DNA of 11,246 bases from an uncultured Lachnospiraceae bacterium (GCA_946537585.1 CAMNFX010000023.1:1-11246); one strand, 5' to 3'; positions 1 through 7,826 are shown, counted from the first letter of the stretch. Program-made: numbers and translations. Notes: generated by a model not told the origin, from the letters alone.

Positions 1-1915
1 AGCCCTCTTCTGAAAGGATAATATGTCTTACATGCCCCTGGCGGTCCCGCATTTCAGGGCGCTGCATATAATCCGTGAGCAGGGAGATATTGGCAAAGTT
101 CACCACCGGCGAATCGTCATAGTAAGTGACCTGTCCGGTATTGAAATCATCCCAGAACTCCGGCTCGGTCATCGGCTCGCTGTAGGGATGGTACGCAAGT
201 CCCCAGTCTATATTTCCGCGGCGGCTGATCTGGTCAGACAGTTCGATCAGCACGTCCCTTGCGGGATATCTCGTCCTTCCGTTGGCTTCCCGGTTCCAGT
301 TATGATCGAGTGAAAAGAATACGCGGTCATTGGAACAGGTGGAACGGATCGCGTTATAGAAAAGACGGAAGCATCTCTCATATTCCCGGATATAATCCGT
401 CATCGCCATCGGCCCCAGCCAGTTCCACTCCTGATTGTTGATCTCGTTTCCGATGATCCAGTTCTGCACCTTGCCGTGATCTCCGTCGAGGCCGTTATAC
501 CGCATAGCCAGGAAGGAGGCAACGGCTTTTATGGCGTCACAGCCCTCGCGTGTGGAGGCATTGAACTGATAGTATTTTGCTGTGCTGTTTTGCTGTGTTC
601 CCGGATAGAAAAACTCGGGTGCACTCTGATTGAACCCGTTCAGAAGAACGACGCTCACGTTCATGCTTTTGTTGGAAAAGGCAGAGATCGTGCGGTCGTA
701 GGTCTCGACGATGTTGCGGTTAAAGTGCCAGACCTGCCCGTCATACTCGTAATCAATGCCTTCACCGAGCAGATGATTGAACGGAATGTTGATGATGACA
801 TTGCAGACGCCGAGTTCAAAGGCATCGGAGATCTGCGGCTTTTCGATCAGCAGCCCTTTCTTCGACATGGGCTCTGTATAAGGAAGCGTGTACTCCGCAA
901 TATCCTCCGGGTTGGTGACACAAACCTGCTCGGATACGGGGATATAGTGGTCTCCGGCCCAAATACAGGCAACAAACTTGCGGTACAGGCGGTCATCTTC
1001 CGTTCCATGTCCCAGCGGAAGGCGGAAGCTCAGATCGGCAGCGTTTTTCGGAATGGATGCGGTGAAACGGTGTCCCTCGATGCTGTCCTCCCAAAGCTCC
1101 AGCTCCAGGAGGTAAAAATTGGTATCCGCTCCCATCGCGGTGTTGGACGGCGTGATAGAGCCTTCGAGCGCACCGTTCAGCACGACCTCGCCGTCTTCGA
1201 TCCGGCAGCTGTCCCAGCGCAGATACTCATAGGGAGATGCCGGCTCCGGAACGACCGAAGAGATCGAATGATCTTCATTAAAGATCGTAAAGGAAGCAGC
1301 TGTCGGGATCTCTCCTTCGATCGGGACCTCTGCCTCTTCCGGCCCTTCACCGATATCAATATAGCTGATCCCGGTTGAAAGCTCTGAAGAAGGTGACTCT
1401 GCTGTAAGCCAGGAGTCGGGCACTGCCTCTTCGCTGTCTTCGAGAGAAACGCCGGGGGCAATGATCGTCCCGGGAGACCAGGTATTACCGGCATCGTCTG
1501 CAGCGGGGCCGGGTCCGATCCCGATATCCACATCCTCCGACACGGCCTCGGTCCGGTTTTCCGCCGCGCTTTCCAGGCTGTCATACTGGTTTTCCGTGCC
1601 GGGATCCTGCGGGGATGTTAATTCATAGTCTGCTGCTGCGGAAACTGTGGCTTCAGAAGCGTCGGGCTCTGGCCTATCTGAAGAAACAGCACTGTCCGCA
1701 GGCTTTGCTGTATTGGCTTTCTCTTCTTCCAAATGGGCGGATGGCGCCGGTTTTGCCGTTACTTCAGAATCTGTCTGCAGCTCTGCCGCTGTTTCGGAAG
1801 CGGCACTGTTTTCCTTTGAAAACGGCAATTGAGTGCAGGAACACAAAAAACAGACTGCCGCAAAAAGCGCAGCCAGAGTAAAGGCTATTGGTTTCACTGC
1901 TTTCAGATTCCGCAT
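1..1915 (-). CDS. Secreted lipoprotein with TIM-barrel glycoside-hydrolase-like domain (DUF5722-like), 3' end cut by window
   Basis: An open frame of 638 codons runs without a stop from the ATG at 1915 to the window edge, so the C-terminus is missing. Residues 1-27 form a lipoprotein signal peptide: basic start (MRNLKAVK), hydrophobic core, then a lipobox-like LCSC with Cys27 as the lipidation site. A low-complexity stretch rich in Ala, Ser, Glu, Thr and Pro (about 28-180) looks like a flexible cell-surface linker. The rest contains motifs of a clan GH-A-type barrel: WIIGNEINN with Glu491 in the acid/base position, LDHNWN, DWGLAYHPY, and ILSEEG at the visible end with Glu636 or Glu637 in the nucleophile position. 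These motifs resemble the uncharacterised DUF5722 family from memory. Substrate is unknown; a surface carbohydrate hydrolase is an inference. An in-frame upstream ATG at 1933 is an alternative start but would put extra residues before the signal. No Shine-Dalgarno precedes either ATG. Confidence 0.75.
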   Translation of the reverse strand, partial: MRNLKAVKPIAFTLAALFAAVCFLCSCTQLPFSKENSAASETAAELQTDSEVTAKPAPSAHLEEEKANTAKPADSAVSSDRPEPDASEATVSAAADYELTSPQDPGTENQYDSLESAAENRTEAVSEDVDIGIGPGPAADDAGNTWSPGTIIAPGVSLEDSEEAVPDSWLTAESPSSELSTGISYIDIGEGPEEAEVPIEGEIPTAASFTIFNEDHSISSVVPEPASPYEYLRWDSCRIEDGEVVLNGALEGSITPSNTAMGADTNFYLLELELWEDSIEGHRFTASIPKNAADLSFRLPLGHGTEDDRLYRKFVACIWAGDHYIPVSEQVCVTNPEDIAEYTLPYTEPMSKKGLLIEKPQISDAFELGVCNVIINIPFNHLLGEGIDYEYDGQVWHFNRNIVETYDRTISAFSNKSMNVSVVLLNGFNQSAPEFFYPGTQQNSTAKYYQFNASTREGCDAIKAVASFLAMRYNGLDGDHGKVQNWIIGNEINNQEWNWLGPMAMTDYIREYERCFRLFYNAIRSTCSNDRVFFSLDHNWNREANGRTRYPARDVLIELSDQISRRGNIDWGLAYHPYSEPMTEPEFWDDFNTGQVTYYDDSPVVNFANISLLTDYMQRPEMRDRQGHVRHIILSEEG

Positions 1916-1932
1916 CGCTAACAAGTATAGCA
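1916..1932 (-). promoter_or_regulatory. Putative extended -10 promoter of the lipoprotein gene
   Basis: On the minus strand TGCTATACT (1932 to 1924) matches an extended -10 (TGn plus TATACT). No good -35 is seen at 17 bases upstream. The predicted start point falls at or within a few bases of the ATG at 1915, which would leave almost no leader. Confidence 0.4.
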
Positions 1933-1939
1933 TAGAAAA

Positions 1940-1963
1940 GGGTCCGGCGCTATCGCCGAACCC
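1940..1963 (-). terminator. Rho-independent terminator after the EF-G-like gene
   Basis: A 10-base-pair stem (1940-1949 with 1954-1963, loop of 4; one G-T wobble on the minus strand) is followed on the minus strand by CTTTTCT. It lies 30 bases after the EF-G-like stop codon, and directly before the lipoprotein promoter. Confidence 0.75.
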
Positions 1964-1992
1964 TTTCGCAGTTCTTACAAATCGATTAACGG

Positions 1993-4086
1993 TTATTCTT
2001 CCTCTGCGGCTGCAGCTGCGATGACAGCATTCTGAACATCGAGCGGAGCCTGCTCATAACGTGCAAACTCGTATGCGAAGTCACCCAGACCGCCGGTCAT
2101 GGAACGAAGGTCGGTGCCGTAGCCATACAGCTCGGACATCGGGATGTCGGCCTCGATCGTCTGCTTTCCGTGGTGGTTGGAGTTCATTCCGAGCACACGG
2201 CCTCTGCGGCGGTTCAGATCGCCCATAACATCACCGGTGAATGCATCCGGAACGGTGACCTTGAGGGATGCGATCGGCTCTAAGATGACCGGGCCTGCCT
2301 TCATGAAGCCTTCCTTGAATGCAAGGGTGGAAGCCATCTTGAACGCCATTTCCGAAGAGTCTACCGGATGGTAGGAGCCGTCTGTCAGAGTAGCCTTGAC
2401 GCCTACGACAGGATATCCGGCCATCGGTCCCTTCAGGACACATTCCTGGATTCCCTTCTCGACTGCCGGGAAGTAGTTCTTCGGAACGGAACCGCCGAAG
2501 ATACGCTCCTCGAAAATATACGGAACAGTCAGATCGCCGGAGGGCTCGAACTCCATCAGAACGTCGCCGTACTGTCCGTGACCGCCGGACTGCTTCTTGT
2601 GCTTTCCGCGGACCTCGACCTTCTTCTTGAGGGTCTCTCTGTATGCGAACTTCGGCTTATCGAGCTCGATCTTGACCTTGTATCTGTCCTCCAGCTTGGA
2701 CTTGACGATATCGAGCTGCTGCTCGCCGATGCCGTAGAGCAGAGACTGTCTGTTTTCGGAATCGTTGACCACGCGAAGGGTCTTGTCCTCCTCGAGGAGC
2801 TTGGACATACCGGCAGCAACCTTATCGTCGTCACCCTTGGTGACAGGCTTATAGGCCATGTAGGTATACGGAGTGTCGATCTCTGCCATATTGTACTCGA
2901 CAGGAGCATTGCGCTCAGCTACCAGAGTATCACCGGTCTGGGTCACATCCAGCTTGGAAAGAGCGCCGATATCGCCTGCGCAGAGCTTGTCAACTTCCAT
3001 TGCTTCCTTGCCGCGCATGATAAAGATCTTGCCGACCTTCTCGTCCTGCTCCTTATTGACATTATAAAGAGATGCGTTGGGGGTCATCTCACCGGTGACC
3101 ACCTTGAAGAAGCTGTACTTACCGATAAACGGATCGACCAGCGTCTTCCAGACAAGTGCGGAAAGGTTGGCATCGGAATTTGCGGTAGCGGTAAATCTCT
3201 CACCGGTCGCCATATCCTTACCGACCTGCTCTCTCTGATCAGGTGACGGGAAGTACTTGTCGATGCACTGCATCAGGTAGTTCATGCCCTGGCAGTTGAG
3301 ACCGGAGCCCATGCAGACCGGTACAAGGTTGCACTCGTGGACATTGGCCTTCAGAGCATCATAGATCTCGTCAGCAGTGAACTCCTCACCCTCGAAATAA
3401 CGCTCCATCAGCTCTTCGTTGGTCTCTGCAACAGCCTCCATCAGGGAAGCACGTGCGGTATCCAGCTGCTTCTGAACATACTCGGGGATCGGGATCTCTT
3501 CCTTGTTGGAAGCGGAAGTGAATCTGCGGCCCTTCTGCTTGATGACATTGACATAGCCGATGAACTTTCCGTTTTCACGGATCGGGATCTGCAGGGGGCT
3601 GATACGGCTGCCGAACTCAGCGTTCAGCTTGATGCTCAGCTCACGGAAGGAAGCATCGTCATCATCCATGTTGGTAACGAAAATGATGCGGGGCAGATGG
3701 TACTTCTCGCAAAGCTCCCACGCTCTGCGGGTACCCGGCTCAATACCGGACTTGCAGTTGACGACGATCACCGCAGCATCGGCAACACTGACAGCCTCTT
3801 CGACCTCGCCTACAAAGTCAAAGTAACCCGGTGTATCCAGAAGGTTGATCTTGATATCGCCCTTTTCACCCTTGAATTCGATAGGAACAACAGAGGTGGA
3901 CAGCGAGAACTTACGCTTCTGCTCCTCCTTGTCAAAGTCACTGATGGTGTTGCCATCGGTCACCTTGCCTACGCGGGTGATGATTCCCTGGACATATGCC
4001 AATGCTTCGACGACAGTCGTCTTGCCGGCCCCTCCATGACCAAGTAATACCACGTTTCTGATGTCCTTCGTGTTATACGCTTTCAT
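1993..4086 (-). CDS. EF-G-like translation factor GTPase (EF-G2 type)
   Basis: A complete 697-residue protein with the domain order of elongation factor G: GTPase domain, domain II, domain III, domain IV (GGHGQYGDV near 510) and a C-terminal domain V, close to the usual EF-G length. The P-loop is GHGGAGKTT (16-24). It departs from canonical EF-G at key sites: G3 reads DTPGY (84-88), with Tyr where canonical EF-G has the catalytic His; G4 reads TNMD (138-141) rather than NKMD; and the switch I region has RKFS (58-61) in place of RGIT. Such changes are, from family knowledge, typical of the second EF-G group found in many Clostridia, so this is probably not the essential fusA, which normally sits with rpsL, rpsG and tuf. 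Role on the ribosome is unproven. The start is fixed by a GGGAG Shine-Dalgarno about 9 bases upstream. It is monocistronic between its own promoter and terminator. Confidence 0.93.
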   Translation of the reverse strand: MKAYNTKDIRNVVLLGHGGAGKTTVVEALAYVQGIITRVGKVTDGNTISDFDKEEQKRKFSLSTSVVPIEFKGEKGDIKINLLDTPGYFDFVGEVEEAVSVADAAVIVVNCKSGIEPGTRRAWELCEKYHLPRIIFVTNMDDDDASFRELSIKLNAEFGSRISPLQIPIRENGKFIGYVNVIKQKGRRFTSASNKEEIPIPEYVQKQLDTARASLMEAVAETNEELMERYFEGEEFTADEIYDALKANVHECNLVPVCMGSGLNCQGMNYLMQCIDKYFPSPDQREQVGKDMATGERFTATANSDANLSALVWKTLVDPFIGKYSFFKVVTGEMTPNASLYNVNKEQDEKVGKIFIMRGKEAMEVDKLCAGDIGALSKLDVTQTGDTLVAERNAPVEYNMAEIDTPYTYMAYKPVTKGDDDKVAAGMSKLLEEDKTLRVVNDSENRQSLLYGIGEQQLDIVKSKLEDRYKVKIELDKPKFAYRETLKKKVEVRGKHKKQSGGHGQYGDVLMEFEPSGDLTVPYIFEERIFGGSVPKNYFPAVEKGIQECVLKGPMAGYPVVGVKATLTDGSYHPVDSSEMAFKMASTLAFKEGFMKAGPVILEPIASLKVTVPDAFTGDVMGDLNRRRGRVLGMNSNHHGKQTIEADIPMSELYGYGTDLRSMTGGLGDFAYEFARYEQAPLDVQNAVIAAAAAEEE

Positions 4087-4130
4087 GATATAACTCCCTT
4101 CGTAAAGTCTCTCTAAATTAAATGCGCTGT

Positions 4131-4220
4131 AAGGACAGGGCCCGTCTTAAGGGACATGCGGTCCCCACCGGCTGTGATCACCGGTACGCAGATAATTCAT
4201 TCAAACTGTGCTATCCGCAC
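4131..4220 (-). promoter_or_regulatory. Hairpin-rich 5' leader of the EF-G-like gene
   Basis: Between the predicted start point (about 4224) and the ATG lie about 138 untranslated bases. Several short hairpins can form: GTGC/GCAC (4208-4220), ACCGG/CCGGT (4167-4171 with 4181-4185), GGGAC/GTCCC (4151-4155 with 4161-4165) and a weaker one around GGGCCC (4138-4143). No known riboswitch was recognised. Confidence 0.3.
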
Positions 4221-4230
4221 AACACAAACA

Positions 4231-4239
4231 ATTATATCA
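4231..4239 (-). promoter_or_regulatory. Promoter of the EF-G-like gene (extended -10)
   Basis: The minus strand reads TGATATAAT, a perfect extended -10. No convincing -35 lies 16-18 bases upstream. The upstream stretch 4262-4335 is A/G-rich on the plus strand and holds no gene. Confidence 0.65.
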
Positions 4240-4335
4240 TACTCCGACGCCAAAACATAGCGCTTTGTTCAAAAAGAAATACCGAAAATCAGGGAAAGTG
4301 AAAGGAAAAAAGAAAACACGGAAGAAAACAGTGCA

Positions 4336-4357
4336 GCCGGCAGACTCTGCTGCCGGC
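4336..4357 (-). terminator. Terminator-like hairpin after RNase P RNA
   Basis: A perfect 8-base-pair GC-rich stem (4336-4343 with 4350-4357, loop of 6) lies about 17 bases past the RNA 3' end. On the minus strand it is followed, after a short gap, by GTTTTCTTC and more T-rich sequence. The gap before the T tract makes it less than ideal. Confidence 0.6.
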
Positions 4358-4373
4358 CGTTTAGATATGTTAT

Positions 4374-4713
4374 GCGAGCTGCGCTGTAAGCCGGGTTATG
4401 TCTGGAACGGTCATCTATCTAGGATCTGTGTCGCCACAGACCTCAAGCGTCCTACCCGGGACATGACGGGCCGCCATATCGTCCCTGCACGGACTTGCTT
4501 CGGATGGGGTTTACAATGCGCCCTCTGTTACCAGCGGACCGGTAGTCTCTTACACTGCCATTTCACCCTTACCGTCATGAAGACGGCGGTATACTTTCTG
4601 TTGCACTTTCCTTAGGCTCGCGCCCACCTGACGTTATCAGGCATCCTGCCCTGTGAAGCCCGGACTTTCCTCCCGCAGCCAGAAGCTGCCGGCGACCGTT
4701 TACGCTGCTCGCC
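4374..4713 (-). ncRNA. rnpB: RNase P RNA (catalytic subunit, class A-like)
   Basis: The minus strand carries the hallmark conserved segments of bacterial RNase P RNA: GAGGAAAGTCCGGGC near the 5' end (about 4659-4673) and AACCCGGCTTA near the 3' end (4387-4397). Between them are GGTGAAA, GTGTAAGAGACTACCG and AAACCCCATCCG blocks. The two ends pair as helix P1: GCGAGCAGCG at the 5' end matches CGCAGCTCGC, which ends at 4374. Length is about 340 bases, usual for class A. The RNA cuts 5' leaders from tRNA precursors together with the RnpA protein. The 5' end is placed from the -10 box; both ends are approximate by a few bases. The open reading frames that cross this region are chance. Confidence 0.95.
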
Positions 4714-4718
4714 GGATT

Positions 4719-4746
4719 ATTATATCAAAAACTGAGATTTTCGCAA
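4719..4746 (-). promoter_or_regulatory. rnpB promoter
   Basis: The minus strand shows TTGCGA (4746-4741), a 16-base spacer, then TATAAT (4724-4719) extended by TGA to TGATATAAT. The start point about 7 bases on falls exactly at helix P1 of the RNase P RNA. The extended -10 is identical to that of the EF-G-like gene. Confidence 0.8.
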
Positions 4747-4756
4747 GATATAAAAT

Positions 4757-4783
4757 GGAGCCCCCGTGATACACGGGGACTCC
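4757..4783 (-). terminator. Terminator of the oxidoreductase operon
   Basis: A 12-base-pair stem (4757-4768 with 4772-4783, loop ATA) is followed on the minus strand by ATTTTATAT. It begins 27 bases after the beta-subunit stop codon. Its T tract ends only a few bases from the rnpB -35 box. Confidence 0.85.
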
Positions 4784-4810
4784 GGAGATTTCTTTGAAAG
4801 TATGATAGAT

Positions 4811-5746
4811 TTACTTGATCTCGGCAAGGTTCTGAAGCTCTTCCCACTTCTCGTCGATGTGCTTCTGAACGGTCTCGATCATCCACTCATTGCCCGGCTT
4901 GAACATATGAGCGAAACGACCCTGCATCTTCAGGTACTCCTCAACCGGTCTCTTGTCCTTCGGACGATAGCTGATGGTGTACTTGCCCTCGATGACCTCA
5001 TAAAGCGGCCATACGCAGGTCTCAACTGCAGCCTTGGTGACTTCCATCATCTTCTCGGACGGATATCTCCATCCACGAGGACACGGAGCCATAACATTCA
5101 GGAATGCAGGGCCCGGAGTGTAGATAGCCTTGTGAGCCTTCTCACTCAGATCCTTGAAGTTGCCGATGAAGGTAGACTGAGCTACATACGGAATACCATG
5201 AGCAACCATGATCTTGGTCAGGTCCTTCTTGTTCTGCTGCTTGCCCGGAACAACCTTACCCTGCGGGGTGGTCGTGGTATCAGCAAACATCGGGGTGGAG
5301 GAAGATCTCTGGATACCGGTGTTCATGTAAGCTTCGTTATCATAGCAGACATAAACCATGTCATGTCCACGCTCCATAGCGCCGGACAGGGACTGGAAGC
5401 CGATATCATAGGTACCGCCGTCACCGCCGAATGCGATGAACTTGTAGGTCTCGTCGATCTTGCCGCGCTTCTTCAGTGCACGGTAAGCGGTCTCGACACC
5501 GGACATGGTAGCGCCGGCATTTTCGAAAGCGTTATGAATGAAGCTGTCTTTCCATGCGGTATACGGATAGATGAAAGTGGAAACCTCTGCACAACCGGTC
5601 GCGGAGCAGATAACTGCCTGATCCTCGGGGTTCAGCGCACGAAGGACTGTTCTGATCGCGATCGGTGATCCGCAGCCTGCACAGAATCTGTGGCCGCCGC
5701 TCAGACGGTCACCCTGCATTAAGTTCTCTTTAAGATTGTATGCCAT
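4811..5746 (-). CDS. porB: Pyruvate/2-oxoacid:ferredoxin oxidoreductase, beta subunit (TPP-binding)
   Basis: The 311-residue protein has the usual length of the beta subunit of four-subunit 2-oxoacid:ferredoxin oxidoreductases. Four cysteines in the expected places can hold the subunit's [4Fe-4S] cluster: Cys22 and Cys25 (FCAGCG), Cys52 (ATGCAE) and Cys222 (APCPRG). The thiamine diphosphate/Mg site is GDGGTYDIG (from 108) with Asn137 in CYDNEAYMNTG. With the alpha subunit it forms the active site that decarboxylates the 2-oxoacid to the acyl-CoA in the cytoplasm. It is the last operon gene, 12 bases after the alpha stop; the alpha TAA supplies part of its AAGGAGG ribosome site, suggesting coupled translation. 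Pyruvate is the likeliest substrate, but a branched-chain or 2-oxobutyrate enzyme cannot be excluded by sequence reading. Confidence 0.93.
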   Translation of the reverse strand: MAYNLKENLMQGDRLSGGHRFCAGCGSPIAIRTVLRALNPEDQAVICSATGCAEVSTFIYPYTAWKDSFIHNAFENAGATMSGVETAYRALKKRGKIDETYKFIAFGGDGGTYDIGFQSLSGAMERGHDMVYVCYDNEAYMNTGIQRSSSTPMFADTTTTPQGKVVPGKQQNKKDLTKIMVAHGIPYVAQSTFIGNFKDLSEKAHKAIYTPGPAFLNVMAPCPRGWRYPSEKMMEVTKAAVETCVWPLYEVIEGKYTISYRPKDKRPVEEYLKMQGRFAHMFKPGNEWMIETVQKHIDEKWEELQNLAEIK

Positions 5747-5758
5747 GACTGATCCTCC

Positions 5759-6937
5759 TTATTCACGCACTTCAAGATAACGATAGGTCTCGCCAAGTTC
5801 GCCGGTAGCAGCGATCTTCTCAAGCTCTGCGAATACCTTCTCAATGCTCTCGACCTTAACGTCACGTCCGCCAAGACCATAGATGTAGTTGATGCCCAGC
5901 GGTCCGAACTCACGTGCTGCCATCAGGGATGCAGTAACTTCTGCATGCATCGGGCCGCAGTGACCGTTGTAGCTGTCATCCTTATCCATGGTTGCGAATG
6001 CCTTGACATTCTTCAGTGCGTCTACGATCTCTTCTGCCGGGAACGGATGGAAAGAACGAACCTTGATCAGGCCGACCTTCTTGCCCTGAGCTCTCAGCTC
6101 ATTGATCGCTTCCTTAGCGGTACCGGCGGAAGAACCCATGATGATGATTGCTTCCTCAGCATCATCCATCATGTACTTCTCGATCAGGTCATAGGTACGG
6201 CCGGTCATCTTGCCGAACTCTGCGCCGACCTTCTTGATGACGTCCTTGGCATCGATCATAGCCTGTGCCTGTGCGCGCTTGGTCTCCATGTAGTAAACCG
6301 GAGTTGCGTAAGCGCCCATGGACATGGACTCGCCCTTCTTCAGAAGGTAATGCTCCGGATGCCACTCGCCGACGAACTCCTTGACCTTGTCATCCTCAAC
6401 GAGGTCAATGTTCTCGATTGCGTGGGAGGTAATGAAACCATCCTGGCAGATCATGACAGGCAGATTGACTGCCTCGCCGATACGCATAGCCTGAAGGAAG
6501 TTATCATATGCTTCCTGGTTGGTCTCTGCGAACAGCATGATCCAGCCTGCATCTCTGACGCCCATAGCATCAGAATGGTCGTTGTTGATGTTGATCGGGC
6601 CGCTCAGCGCACGGCAGGAAACTGCCAGGGTGATCGGGAGACGATCAGAAGCTGCGATGTAGAGCATCTCGGTCATGTAGCAGAGACCGCAGGAAGAAGT
6701 AGCGGAGACCGCACGAGCGCCGGCTGCCTGTGCACCGATACAGGTGGACATAGCGGAATGCTCGGACTCAACAGCGATGAACTCGGTGTCGACCTGGCCG
6801 TTGTCTACATATGCAGCAAAGTACTGAGGAATCTCAGTAGAAGGAGTGATCGGGAATGCACCCATAACATCTGGGTTGATCTGCTTCATTGCGAAAGCAA
6901 TTGCTTCGTTACCGGAAAGTCTTTCTCTGATTGCCAT
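5759..6937 (-). CDS. porA: Pyruvate/2-oxoacid:ferredoxin oxidoreductase, alpha subunit
   Basis: The 392-residue protein carries the alpha-subunit signatures: FPITPSTE (28-35) at the N-terminus, VESEHSAMS (56-64) with Glu59 in the position that activates thiamine diphosphate, and SCRALSGPININNDHSD (107-123). The middle part corresponds to the pyrimidine-binding domain; the C-terminal half (from about 260, IIIMGSSAGTAKEAI) matches the transketolase C-terminal-like domain. The start is supported by AAGGAGG 9 bases upstream, which lies in the 14-base gap after the delta subunit stop. Length is typical for the four-subunit enzyme rather than the single-chain form. It works with the beta subunit and passes electrons to the delta subunit's clusters. 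Confidence 0.93.
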   Translation of the reverse strand: MAIRERLSGNEAIAFAMKQINPDVMGAFPITPSTEIPQYFAAYVDNGQVDTEFIAVESEHSAMSTCIGAQAAGARAVSATSSCGLCYMTEMLYIAASDRLPITLAVSCRALSGPININNDHSDAMGVRDAGWIMLFAETNQEAYDNFLQAMRIGEAVNLPVMICQDGFITSHAIENIDLVEDDKVKEFVGEWHPEHYLLKKGESMSMGAYATPVYYMETKRAQAQAMIDAKDVIKKVGAEFGKMTGRTYDLIEKYMMDDAEEAIIIMGSSAGTAKEAINELRAQGKKVGLIKVRSFHPFPAEEIVDALKNVKAFATMDKDDSYNGHCGPMHAEVTASLMAAREFGPLGINYIYGLGGRDVKVESIEKVFAELEKIAATGELGETYRYLEVRE

Positions 6938-6951
6938 ATCTCATTCCCTCC

Positions 6952-7254
6952 TTATTTCACCATGGTGATGGCGCCGAACGGACATGCGTTCGCACAGATG
7001 CCACAACCCTTGCAGAAGAAGTAATCGAAATCAGCACGCTTGCCATCTGCGGTCACAGGAATGGACATATCCGGACATACCGGAGCGCAAAGCAGGCACT
7101 GCTTACACTTATCCCAGTCGATCACCGGCTTGATGGTTCTCCAGTCGCCGGTCTCAATCGCTGCTGCAGTACCGCCTTCAAAAACGTCAGCTGCCAGAGT
7201 GATATCCTGCCACTTTACATCAGGAGCGGTATTCTTCTCGTACTTGCTCATCAT
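6952..7254 (-). CDS. porD: 2-oxoacid:ferredoxin oxidoreductase, delta subunit (2x[4Fe-4S] ferredoxin type)
   Basis: A 100-residue ferredoxin-like subunit. Two CxxCxxCxxxCP motifs, CKQCLLCAPVCP (50-61) and CKGCGICANACP (81-92), bind two [4Fe-4S] clusters that carry electrons from the active site to external ferredoxin. The roughly 45-residue N-terminal extension (ending GDWRTIKPVID) is typical of this subunit. Two tandem ATG codons are possible starts; the first overlaps the gamma-subunit TGA by 4 bases (ATGA), and GGAGGAGG lies about 7 bases before it, so coupled translation from the first ATG is most likely. Confidence 0.95.
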   Translation of the reverse strand: MMSKYEKNTAPDVKWQDITLAADVFEGGTAAAIETGDWRTIKPVIDWDKCKQCLLCAPVCPDMSIPVTADGKRADFDYFFCKGCGICANACPFGAITMVK

Positions 7255-7826
7255 CCCTTTACCTCCTCCATAGAACGCTTAAGTGCTCTCATGTTTCCGT
7301 CGATAACCTGGGGCTTGGAAGCAAACTTGTGCTTGAAGGAAGCTTCCATATCCTGTACGAACTCGTCGGGCTCGACAACGCCGCTGACCTTAACGATAGC
7401 AGCAAGCATCGGAGTGTTCGGGAAAACCTTACCAAGCTCTTCCTCGGAGATCTTATTGGCATCGATGGTGCATACTCTGCCCTTATAACCCTTCAGAAGC
7501 GGTCTGAGCTCCTCAGGATCAGCACCGGAGTTGATAACGATCGCGCCGTTCTCCTTCAGACCAGCAGTAACATCAACTGCATGGATCAGGGACTCATCAA
7601 CGACAACGACATAGTCCGGATCATAAATGTTGGAATGAACGGTGCAGCGCTCGGAGCTGATACGGTTATAAGCCGTGATCGGTGCGCCCATACGCTCGGG
7701 GCCGTACTCAGGGAAGCCCTGTACGTACTTACCAGTGTTGAATGCAGCATCTGCGAGAAGCAGGGAAGCTGTCTTAGCACCCTGGCCGCCGCGTCCATGC
7801 CAACGGATTTCAACAATATCTTTCAT
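7251..7826 (-). CDS. porG: 2-oxoacid:ferredoxin oxidoreductase, gamma subunit
   Basis: The 191-residue protein begins with IRWHGRGGQGAKTAS, the glycine-rich signature of the gamma subunit, followed by the conserved QGFPEYGPERMGAPITAYNRIS segment (split here by reading: QGFPEYGPER at about 36-45, then MGAPITAYNRI). The gamma domain is thought to help bind the CoA substrate. It is the first gene of the operon, with AAAGGAG about 8 bases before the ATG, and its TGA overlaps the delta-subunit ATG. Gene order gamma-delta-alpha-beta is the classical order of four-subunit pyruvate oxidoreductases in Thermotoga and many Clostridia. The upstream 200 bases are AT-rich and carry repeated GTAC-centred motifs. 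Confidence 0.93.
   Translation of the reverse strand: MKDIVEIRWHGRGGQGAKTASLLLADAAFNTGKYVQGFPEYGPERMGAPITAYNRISSERCTVHSNIYDPDYVVVVDESLIHAVDVTAGLKENGAIVINSGADPEELRPLLKGYKGRVCTIDANKISEEELGKVFPNTPMLAAIVKVSGVVEPDEFVQDMEASFKHKFASKPQVIDGNMRALKRSMEEVKG

Noticed and set aside
476..1584. Open frames 476-1378 plus and 1177-1584 minus in the left region
   Set aside because: They overlap the lipoprotein reading frame, which is continuous and has signal peptide and hydrolase motifs; these are other-frame shadows.
2368..4047. Plus-strand frames opposite the EF-G-like gene
   Set aside because: Antisense shadows of a fully recognisable GTPase.
4208..4615. 135-codon plus-strand frame
   Set aside because: It runs over the RNase P RNA, its terminator and the EF-G promoter; the RNA assignment is much stronger.
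4766..7024. Long plus-strand open frames opposite the oxidoreductase genes (for example 4766-5668 and 5945-7024)
   Set aside because: They are antisense shadows of strongly recognised beta and alpha subunits; the products have no recognisable family and no ribosome sites.
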